Positions 1-5,919 of a stretch of 13,063 nucleotides of DNA are shown piece by piece. The stretch is from an uncultured Bacilli bacterium. GTDB taxonomy: Bacteria > Bacillota_I > Bacilli_A > RFN20 > CAG-826. The translations under genes were made by a program, and so were the position numbers. The notes below the pieces were generated by a model. It saw nothing but the letters and a program-made list of their open reading frames with translations, searched no databases and had not been told where the DNA came from. The stretch spans positions 1-13,063 of the forward strand of contig CAJOOD010000056.1 in the NCBI GenBank assembly GCA_905236085.1. Direction: 5' to 3'. Position 1 is the first letter of the stretch. Each line of letters begins with the position of its first letter.

Positions 1-96
1 AATATGACCTTCACTCATCAGATGTCTAGATTAATAGCCCTTGAACAAATATATAGAGCATTTAAAATTAACAATAACGAGGTATATCACAAATGA
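1..96 (+). CDS. C-terminal end of an unidentified protein (5' partial)
   Basis: The reading frame is open from the first base and ends at a TGA at 94-96, giving about 31 C-terminal residues ending in NNNEVYHK. The TGA overlaps the ATG of the next gene (ATGA), the usual sign of translational coupling within an operon, which is the main reason to treat this short fragment as real. It has no recognisable domain. It is the only gene in the window that stops at TGA rather than TAA. Its function cannot be told from this fragment. Confidence 0.55.
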   Translation, partial: NMTFTHQMSRLIALEQIYRAFKINNNEVYHK

Positions 97-434
97 ACAT
101 CAAATATTGGACTGATTTAAAGCAATTAAAAGATGATAATAATCCTTTTGCTTATATCTATGAATATCCTAACGGCGATATATTTTATGTCGAGCCAGTA
201 TTCTATACCAAATTAGTTAATATGATTGAACATCATGAAGATAAAGAACAAATAATCCTCGATGAGATGAAAGCAAGAGTGGAAAGAAATCATAAAGTGG
301 TATTCTGTGGAACATTCGAATACATTCAAACTGAAGTCGATGATTCTTATATTTTCTTAGAATTAGAAGATATTACTGATAAATTACAAATATTTGTAGA
401 AGATAAATCTCGTGGCTCTGATTACGGAGACTAA
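93..434 (+). CDS. Hypothetical protein, 113 aa
   Basis: I do not recognise this family. The protein is small, acidic and soluble, with no signal peptide or membrane segment. It looks like mixed alpha/beta: strand-like stretches such as FAYIYEYPNGDIFYVEP (about 19-35) and SYIFLELEDI (about 85-94) flank a charged helix (about 45-68). The start is supported by GAGG about 9 nt upstream and by the 4-nt overlap with the preceding gene, so the two probably form a coupled pair. It lies about 170 nt upstream of the degraded HipA-like kinase in the same orientation. A role as a partner of that kinase is possible, but nothing in the sequence shows it. A chromosomal gene of unknown role is equally likely. 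Confidence 0.7.
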   Translation: MNIKYWTDLKQLKDDNNPFAYIYEYPNGDIFYVEPVFYTKLVNMIEHHEDKEQIILDEMKARVERNHKVVFCGTFEYIQTEVDDSYIFLELEDITDKLQIFVEDKSRGSDYGD

Positions 435-607
435 TTGAAGGATTTATAAACTAGAAGTTCACCTCAATTGGTATTTTTAAATAGTTATCCAACAACATTT
501 CAAAAGGAAAAAATATTAGAAATATCCTATCGAAATGATAATACCAAATATGATTTATATTGTTTGTAATATAACCTTTTTTATTTTTCCTGCCTACTAA
601 TGTTTAA
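435..607. other. Intergenic stretch before the kinase remnant
   Basis: This is AT-rich sequence between the 113-residue gene and the HipA-like remnant. The only structures seen are a short inverted repeat at 556-573 (TATATT, 6-nt loop, AATATA) and a T-rich tract at about 577-588. A frame open from 462 to 570 gives about 35 residues with no start codon or family match, and I do not call it a gene. The stretch may contain the lost promoter or 5' end of the kinase gene. Confidence 0.4.
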
Positions 608-625
608 TACTTAGAGGTTAAACAA

Positions 626-661
626 GGGGCTAAAAAAGGTGTTAAAAAAGGTGTTAAAAAA
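626..661 (+). repeat. 12-bp tandem repeat, three units
   Basis: There are three head-to-tail units of GGTGTTAAAAAA: the first at 626-637 with two differences (GGGGCTAAAAAA), then two exact copies at 638-649 and 650-661. The unit is a multiple of three and lies in the same frame as the downstream HipA-like remnant, where it would read AKKGVKKGVKKG. It could be slippage-prone sequence at the 5' edge of the dying gene. Confidence 0.75.
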
Positions 662-685
662 GGGTACAATGTCTCTTTCACTTTA

Positions 686-1651
686 ATGCATTTGAATCAT
701 GAAGTAGTGGATTTGTTTTTTGATGATAAAAGTGGAGCAATTAAAGAAATTGGCAATGTATATTCTCCTCAACATTTACCGATTGGAGTTATAGATGAAA
801 GAGGCATAATTTCTAATAAGAATCTTATTGAGTGGTGGATAGATAGAAGAATCCCTTTATCACGTTCTGGCATTGAAGAAGCGATTGATAAATTAAATGT
901 AACAAATACCAATATTTTATTGTTAAAATGTTCCGCTCTAAGCTTGTCTGATCAATATTGGATTAAGCCAAAAGAAACCGATATTAAATGGGAAGATATT
1001 AATTTCTTTGATAATGATTTTTCTAACGATATTGGTGAATTATTGTTTGGATAAGATGTCAAACATAAAGATATTAATTTTTCTTCCCCTAATATTACAA
1101 CTATTGGGAATTTAAAGAAGAGATGGAAAATATCAAACGGGAAAAGAGTTATGATTAAAGGCGGTTCTGATCCATTTAGGCAAGAACCAATTAATGAAGT
1201 CATTGCTTCTAAAATCGCTGATGAATTAAATATCCCTGATTTTGTTGATTCTATTAATAAGATGATTGTCTTAGATTTTATCATCGCTAATGAAGACCGC
1301 CATTTTAATAATTTTGGCGCTATTAGGGATGCGGAAACGTTAAAATTTATTTCCTTCTCTCCTATCTTCGACAGCGGATCATAATTTGGGTATCATCTGA
1401 TTAACGGTGGCATTAAGCCCTTTAAGGACATAAAAGCTAAACCGTTTAAAACAGATTTATTAGAACAACTAGATTTAATAACTTCTTTAGCGTGGCTTAA
1501 AGTAGATAAGTTAAATTACATAAAAAATAATATCAAGGATTGGTTTCTAGCTTATAAATCTCAATATCTAGATGAGCAAAGAATTGAAGCGATATCTAAC
1601 GCTACGATAGCGAGAATAGATTACCTAATCAATCAAATAAACAAGTTATAA
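686..1651 (+). pseudogene. HipA-like Ser/Thr kinase, degraded
   Basis: This is a remnant of a HipA/CtkA-type protein kinase of the kind common in gut Firmicutes. The N-terminal part reads YSPQHLPIGV, then an ATP-binding region MIKGGSDPFRQEP and NEVIASKI. The catalytic block is IANEDRHFNNFG, and the metal-binding Asp lies in PIFDSGS. A C-terminal helical tail runs to a TAA at 1649-1651. The whole stretch stays in one frame but is broken by TAA codons at 1052-1054 and 1382-1384. The second lies where the family usually has Ser or Thr, so TCA to TAA is a likely single change. Between NEVIASKIADELNI (about 1228) and the SINKMIVLDFII helix, a segment the family normally carries appears to be missing. 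The frame is open upstream to 608 through the 12-bp repeats, so the original start may lie before 686. HipA kinases phosphorylate proteins such as tRNA synthetases in toxin-antitoxin or related loci. This copy should be inactive unless the stops are read through. Confidence 0.82.
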
Positions 1652-1666
1652 AACAATACATCCTTT

Positions 1667-1697
1667 AAAAAATAGCCTCAATTCAAGGCTATTTTTT
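1667..1697. terminator. Bidirectional rho-independent terminator
   Basis: A perfect 12-bp stem, AAAAAATAGCCT (1667-1678) and AGGCTATTTTTT (1686-1697), encloses a 7-nt loop. The A tract on one arm and the T tract on the other give a poly-U tail on either strand. It lies between the plus-strand kinase remnant and the convergent minus-strand membrane-protein gene ending at 1711, so it can end both transcripts. Confidence 0.9.
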
Positions 1698-1710
1698 GTG
1701 ATTTCGATAA

Positions 1711-2808
1711 TTATTGAGTGACCGGTCTAAGTTGTCTGATAGTTAGCCACATCGTTCTCATACCTAGCAAGATAATGAAATACATCATCGCATATGTTGG
1801 CAATAAGAATGCGACAATCATCGCTAAGAGGGCAGGGGTAAACATACACCATGCTTCAATCTTCATGCAAGTGAGGAAGCTAAGGACATGGTATACATTC
1901 TTCTTACCTCTAGTAAGGATAAATACTAAGGCACCAAGGAATAGACCTAAGACAAAATTAACACCTAAGGCTAATAAGGTATATCTCCATAGATAAGTGA
2001 CTTTATTATTAAGATAGGCATTATCTAAGAATGTTTTAAAATTAGCAAATGATTCTTTAATATATGCTGAATCTAAATGGGTTATATCTGCGGAAGTAAC
2101 ATAAGATGCATCATATTTATTAGAGACAACTAAATCTTTAATAGATGAACCAATATAGCGAGCATAATCGCCTGAATAAGCCGCTACTGTGGTAGTGGTG
2201 CCTGGTTTAAATACTTGGATAAGAATATTTTCATTGGTGAAGATGATAAATGAAGCACTATAGGTTTTAATTTCCTCACTTGTGGAGGCGTCACTATTTT
2301 CTTGATATAAATCAGAAGTACCAGCAACATATTTTCTAGCGTTTAACGCGGTGGTGTAAGCGCCTAAATCAGTACCGGTTTTTGTGGTATATACAGCAAT
2401 TAAATCAACTTGATTAGAATTGCTATTGATATATTTATATTCGCCATCACTACCCGCAAAAGTAAGCCATTCACCAGTATTAACTTCATATAATTTGCCG
2501 TTATCTTCAACTTTTAAATTAACATTCTTTTGATACATATCGGTAAATAAGACAGTTAATGTGGTATCTAAACCATAAGTCTTAGAAGCGACAAATGAAG
2601 AACCATAACTGCTGTTATAACTGACAAAGATAGGTATTACCGCGATGATAATACTTAATAGGAAAACGATTAAGGCTGCCCACCATGGATTATGACGAGC
2701 GCTTTGAATCGCGGATTCATTAGATATAATTGATTTAAATATTGCTACAACTTTTTCTTTAGTCTCAGGAGACATCTTCTTTTTGGTTTTTTTATTATTA
2801 CTACTCAT
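1711..2808 (-). CDS. Membrane protein of unknown function, 365 aa, four predicted TM segments
   Basis: I do not recognise the family with certainty. A Lys-rich cytoplasmic N-terminus leads to HNPWW (about residues 39-43), then TM1 (about 43-63). A long, Ser/Thr/Tyr-rich and probably extracytoplasmic domain follows (about 64-270). Three hydrophobic segments make up the C-terminal 95 residues, with loops carrying RGKKN and KIEAW. This one-plus-three arrangement loosely resembles DUF1189-type Firmicute proteins, a guess from topology only. A longer frame starts at 2829, but AAGGGAG at 2815-2821 lies 6 nt before the ATG at 2808 and would sit inside the coding region if 2829 were used, so I chose 2808. 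It follows the antiporter gene by about 85 nt on the same strand, perhaps with its own promoter. It ends just before the shared terminator. Confidence 0.85.
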   Translation of the reverse strand: MSSNNKKTKKKMSPETKEKVVAIFKSIISNESAIQSARHNPWWAALIVFLLSIIIAVIPIFVSYNSSYGSSFVASKTYGLDTTLTVLFTDMYQKNVNLKVEDNGKLYEVNTGEWLTFAGSDGEYKYINSNSNQVDLIAVYTTKTGTDLGAYTTALNARKYVAGTSDLYQENSDASTSEEIKTYSASFIIFTNENILIQVFKPGTTTTVAAYSGDYARYIGSSIKDLVVSNKYDASYVTSADITHLDSAYIKESFANFKTFLDNAYLNNKVTYLWRYTLLALGVNFVLGLFLGALVFILTRGKKNVYHVLSFLTCMKIEAWCMFTPALLAMIVAFLLPTYAMMYFIILLGMRTMWLTIRQLRPVTQ

Positions 2809-2814
2809 TTCAAA

Positions 2815-2821
2815 CTCCCTT
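2815..2821 (-). promoter_or_regulatory. Shine-Dalgarno site AAGGGAG fixing the start at 2808
   Basis: On the minus strand AAGGGAG is followed by 6 nt and then ATG, which begins MSSNNKK. This is a near-ideal ribosome binding site and argues against the in-frame ATG at 2829, which lies upstream of it. Confidence 0.8.
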
Positions 2822-2869
2822 CGAAACACGTATGATTATTTTACAAATATAAGTTATATTTTTCCACAA

Positions 2870-2885
2870 TAATCATTAATGATTA
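2870..2885. repeat. 16-bp perfect palindrome TAATCATTAATGATTA
   Basis: The palindrome lies in the gap between the antiporter stop (2894) and the start of the membrane-protein gene (2808). No T tract follows it on the minus strand, so it is not a convincing terminator for the antiporter. It could be an operator for the downstream gene. In AT-rich DNA short palindromes also arise by chance, but 16 perfect bases is more than I would expect. Confidence 0.45.
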
Positions 2886-2893
2886 ACATTTTT

Positions 2894-4210
2894 TTAATTT
2901 TCTTTTTGAATTTCTCCCGCCTTAGTAAGTGCGATTTTGGTAATAATTGGACCACTGATTTCATAAATAATCGTCGAGGCTAATATGATTGCTAATATCA
3001 TGCCACCAAAGGTAACCAATTGTTCTCCAGTCGTTGTTAGATTACCTAAAGAATCCACCATTAATTGTCCTTCGTGGACTAATGTAGTAGAGGCGGTAGA
3101 AGCTAAGCCAATTGCCACACCTGCTTGAGGAATTAATGCAAATCCTAGATATTTTTGCACATTTTTATCAGCTTTAACCATTTTCGCTGAAGTAAATGCG
3201 CCTGTCCATTTGCCTGCTGCTCTAAAGATTAGATAGATTAAAGCGATAGATAAAACTATTAAAGCATTCCTATCCGCAAAGATGGTGATATTTAATGAAG
3301 CACCTGATATAACAAAGAATAGCATGAAGATGGTTGGAGTAATCATTTCCATTCTTTCAAATATTCGGTCGGAATCTTTTCTTAAATTAACAATCAACGC
3401 TCCAATCATCATACAAGATAATAATCCCGAGAATGATAAATCAATTCCAATTAATGTTTTAAAATCAATGATAGATACACCAACACAGATAAATATTGCC
3501 GCGATACACATAATGATTCTATTAGATCTAGATTTAAATAAATGGCAACTTAACGAAACCAAGAAGCCTAATAATGAACCTAATAAGATACTGCCAACGA
3601 CTGACAATAATGGCCAAACTAATAAGTCCATCACATTAGGAGCGTCTCCTTTAGCCATGGCTTTAGAAATAGAAAATAAAATAGAAAAAGCAATCAAGGC
3701 CACTGCATCATCAAAGGCTACAACTGGTAATAATGTTGATACCACTGGTCCTCTAGCTTTATATTGCTTAACCACCATTAAGGTGGCCGCTGGAGCGGTC
3801 GCACAAGCTATAGCCCCTAAAGTTAATATTATTTCAATAGGGATTTGGGGGATAAATAATTTAGCTAAGAATAAAGCGCCGATAACAAATATTGCTCCTC
3901 CTAAAGCTTCAAATACCGTAATTACTAAAACACTCTTACCAACCTGTCTTAAGGCTGATAATTTAAAACTAGAACCGATAGAAAAGGCAATAAATCCTAA
4001 AGCGATATTAGATAAGATGTTCATCATCGAAGAATTTAAAGAATTTTCATCGCTTAAAGACCAGCCCATGAATTTGCCTAAGACATATGGACCAAAAACT
4101 ATCCCGGCAACCAAAAAACCGGTAACATTAGGAAGATTGACCAACTTCATCAATCTGGTAGAAAGAAGCCCAACCACTAAGGCTAGAGCGATACAAAGTA
4201 ATGCGTTCAT
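2894..4210 (-). CDS. Cation/proton antiporter, CPA2 family (KefB/NapA-like)
   Basis: This integral membrane protein of 438 residues is predicted to exchange protons for Na+ or K+ across the cytoplasmic membrane. It has about 12-13 hydrophobic segments in the CPA2 pattern. An early LPNVTGFLVAGIVFGPYVLG matches the conserved first helices. TAPAAT (138-143) is the unwound TM4-equivalent motif, and VAFDDAVAL has paired Asp at 167-168 where the ion-binding acidic residues lie. The C-terminal part has PQAGVAIGLA (361-370) and EISGP (417-421). It stops soon after the last helix with no TrkA-N or RCK_C domain, so regulation must come from elsewhere. The upstream PII-like gene ends only 6 nt before the ATG, so the two are co-transcribed and probably coupled. 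A clear Shine-Dalgarno sequence is not visible, consistent with coupling. The ion selectivity cannot be told from sequence alone. Confidence 0.93.
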   Translation of the reverse strand: MNALLCIALALVVGLLSTRLMKLVNLPNVTGFLVAGIVFGPYVLGKFMGWSLSDENSLNSSMMNILSNIALGFIAFSIGSSFKLSALRQVGKSVLVITVFEALGGAIFVIGALFLAKLFIPQIPIEIILTLGAIACATAPAATLMVVKQYKARGPVVSTLLPVVAFDDAVALIAFSILFSISKAMAKGDAPNVMDLLVWPLLSVVGSILLGSLLGFLVSLSCHLFKSRSNRIIMCIAAIFICVGVSIIDFKTLIGIDLSFSGLLSCMMIGALIVNLRKDSDRIFERMEMITPTIFMLFFVISGASLNITIFADRNALIVLSIALIYLIFRAAGKWTGAFTSAKMVKADKNVQKYLGFALIPQAGVAIGLASTASTTLVHEGQLMVDSLGNLTTTGEQLVTFGGMILAIILASTIIYEISGPIITKIALTKAGEIQKEN

Positions 4211-4216
4211 AGCTTA

Positions 4217-4546
4217 TTAAAATGAACCTTCATATCTTTCAACAGGAAGGACAAACATACCGCCTTTAACTTTCTTAAAATGATCAGTATGTTTTCTGAT
4301 GATTTCTAATGCTTCTTCTAATTCTTTTTCTTCTAAAAGAGTATAGAAAGTGGTGTTATCTTCAAATTGCATCTTTTCTAAATGTCTTAAAGTGATAAAT
4401 GTCTCATTTTCATCTAAAGAATGCCAGATATGTCTTAATGAAGTAGAGGCTAAAACAGTGCCGTTAAAGCCAGATTCCGCTAATTTGTGGATTACTTCTC
4501 TTGCGGCATCACTGTTTTCAAATACTGCAAATAACAAATGTTTCAT
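4217..4546 (-). CDS. PII-like signalling protein, 109 aa
   Basis: This is a small soluble protein with the ferredoxin-like plan of the PII superfamily. It begins MKHLLFAVFE and NSDAAREVIHKLAESGFNG (beta1-alpha1), then TVLASTSL (beta2). A loop follows (about 36-63), then NTTFYTLLEE (beta3), a helix ELEEALEIIRKH (about 75-87) and a final strand MFVLPVERYEG. Length matches PII, DarA/PstA and CutA relatives. It lacks the exact T-loop of GlnB/GlnK, so the ligand (nucleotide, cyclic di-AMP or other) is unknown. It directly precedes a CPA2 antiporter, 6 nt apart. Pairing of PII-type proteins with a transporter is known for GlnK-AmtB and SbtB-SbtA, so control of the antiporter by ligand-dependent binding is a reasonable inference. 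AAAGGGAG lies about 12 nt before the ATG, somewhat far for a Shine-Dalgarno site. Confidence 0.8.
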   Translation of the reverse strand: MKHLLFAVFENSDAAREVIHKLAESGFNGTVLASTSLRHIWHSLDENETFITLRHLEKMQFEDNTTFYTLLEEKELEEALEIIRKHTDHFKKVKGGMFVLPVERYEGSF

Positions 4547-4579
4547 AATTAACTTGTGCTCCCTTTGCGCATTAATATT

Positions 4580-4596
4580 TTAGTCTTATTGACTAA
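4580..4596. promoter_or_regulatory. Inverted repeat in the divergent promoter region
   Basis: TTAGTC (4580-4585), a 5-nt spacer and GACTAA (4591-4596) form a perfect inverted repeat between two divergent genes. Weaker outer arms, GCATTAAT (4569-4576) and ATTATGC (4596-4602), extend the symmetry. The right arm overlaps a TTGACT -35 candidate for the flavoprotein gene. It could be an operator acting on both promoters. Confidence 0.45.
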
Positions 4597-4619
4597 TTAT
4601 GCAAGATAAGGTTTAAAAT
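4589..4619 (+). promoter_or_regulatory. Candidate promoter of the flavoprotein gene
   Basis: TTGACT (4589-4594, five of six matches to TTGACA) and TAAAAT (4614-4619, five of six to TATAAT) are separated by 19 nt, slightly long. Transcription would start within a few nt of the ATG at 4630, leaving no room for a Shine-Dalgarno site. None is visible. Confidence 0.45.
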
Positions 4620-4629
4620 ATTAATTGTT

Positions 4630-5847
4630 ATGAAAATTATTTGTATCGGCGCAGGTGCCTCTGGATTATTTTTCTCACTTAATGCCGCAGCTTATGGAAA
4701 TGAAGTTGCCCTTTTAGAATCTAACTCCAAAGCGGGTAAAAAATTAGCGATAACTGGTAAAGGTAGATGCAATATTACCAATAATTGTTCTCCTGATGAT
4801 GTGATTAAAAATGTGGTTAGAAATCCTAAATTCCTATATTCCTCGATTAATAATTTCGCTCCAAGTGATACGATTAATTGGTTTAATAATCATAATTGTC
4901 CTTTAAAAACTGAAAGAGGCAATAGAGTATTTCCGCTTAGCGATAAATCAAGCGATATTATTAATACTCTACTTAGAGAATGTAAAAAGAATAATGTTGA
5001 GATTTTATATAATCAAAAAGTAACCGATATCAAAAAAGAAAATGATAAATTCATAATTAAAACCAAAGATGATGAATTCATCGCGGATAAAGTCGTTATA
5101 GCCACAGGTGGCAAATCCTATCCCTTAACTGGATCAAATGGTGATGGATATAAATTTGCTAAAAAATTTAATCATACAATTATCAATCCTCTCAGCGCTT
5201 TATGTCCGATTAGAATTAAAGAAACCATTAATCATGATATGGTTAATTTAACGCTGAAAAACGTCTCTTTGACCGCAAAAAGCGCCTCATTTAATAAAAA
5301 TATATTTGGAGATCTAGAATTCTTGGATAAGCCTAACGCTATTACTGGCCCAATTGCTTTAACATTATCTTCATTAATTAATCGCTTAGGGGATGTAGAA
5401 TTAGAACTAGATTTTAAACCAGCCTTAGATGAAGAAAAATTAAATAATCGCCTATTAAGAGAAATATCATCTAAGCCAAACGAAAATGTTAATTATTTAT
5501 TAAAAACATTGTTACCTTATGAGATATTGGATTTCTTTGTTAAGAATAGCAATATAAATACTTCTAAAATCTTAAATTCGTTTACCAAAAATGATAGAAA
5601 TGAATTAATTAAAAATCTAAAACATTTCCATCTCACCTATCTCGGCCTAGATGATATATCAAAAGGTATCATAACTAGTGGAGGAATATCTGTAAATGAA
5701 GTCAATCAAAAGAGTATGGAATCTAAATTGGTTAAAGGTTTATATTTCATCGGTGAGGTATTAGATGTTGATGCCTTTACAGGAGGATTTAATTTACAAA
5801 TCGCTCTAGCTACCGCTTATTCGTGTGCGATGCATATCAATGAATAA
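4630..5847 (+). CDS. HI0933/BaiN-like NAD(P)/FAD-dependent oxidoreductase
   Basis: This cytoplasmic flavoprotein has 405 residues, typical for the HI0933 (YhiN/BaiN-like) family. The N-terminal Rossmann fold has GAGASG at 7-12 and the ribose-binding Glu at 30. The family motif LAITGKGRCNITN (39-51) follows. VIATGGKSYPLTGSNGDGY (156-174) is the second FAD contact. The C-terminal motif GEVLDVDAFTGGFNLQ (375-390) closes the FAD site. The natural substrate of most family members is unknown. BaiN was linked to reduction of bile-acid intermediates in one clostridial species, but that role should not be transferred to this protein. The gene stands alone, divergent from the PII-like gene, and ends at a terminator. 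No Shine-Dalgarno site precedes the ATG, and the start is fixed by the family's usual N-terminus. Confidence 0.95.
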   Translation: MKIICIGAGASGLFFSLNAAAYGNEVALLESNSKAGKKLAITGKGRCNITNNCSPDDVIKNVVRNPKFLYSSINNFAPSDTINWFNNHNCPLKTERGNRVFPLSDKSSDIINTLLRECKKNNVEILYNQKVTDIKKENDKFIIKTKDDEFIADKVVIATGGKSYPLTGSNGDGYKFAKKFNHTIINPLSALCPIRIKETINHDMVNLTLKNVSLTAKSASFNKNIFGDLEFLDKPNAITGPIALTLSSLINRLGDVELELDFKPALDEEKLNNRLLREISSKPNENVNYLLKTLLPYEILDFFVKNSNINTSKILNSFTKNDRNELIKNLKHFHLTYLGLDDISKGIITSGGISVNEVNQKSMESKLVKGLYFIGEVLDVDAFTGGFNLQIALATAYSCAMHINE

Positions 5848-5879
5848 TTTATAAAATAATGAATTTTTGCAATAAAAAA

Positions 5880-5910
5880 GTGGATATTCGCTCGAATACC
5901 CACAATTTTT
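5880..5910. terminator. Bidirectional rho-independent terminator
   Basis: GTGGATATTCG (5880-5890) pairs with CGAATACCCAC (5893-5903), with one A/C mismatch on the plus strand that becomes a G/U pair on the minus strand. The plus strand is followed by AATTTTT (5904-5910). The minus strand is followed by six U from the A tract at 5874-5879. It lies between convergent genes ending at 5847 and 5920, and it looks slightly better on the minus strand. Confidence 0.88.
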
Positions 5911-5919
5911 ATAATTGTC

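Noticed and set aside
952..1284. 110-codon minus-strand frame across the kinase remnant
   Set aside because: The plus strand shows clear HipA-like motifs over the same stretch, and the minus-strand translation has no recognisable features.
1151..1384. A separate 77-residue gene in the kinase catalytic region
   Set aside because: It is the middle third of the degraded HipA-like frame; its ATG is an internal Met in the MIKGGS motif.
3282..4220. 312-codon open frame on the plus strand opposite the antiporter
   Set aside because: It lies wholly antisense to a clear CPA2 gene, its translation is low-complexity with no family match, and AT-rich membrane-protein genes often leave such open antisense frames.
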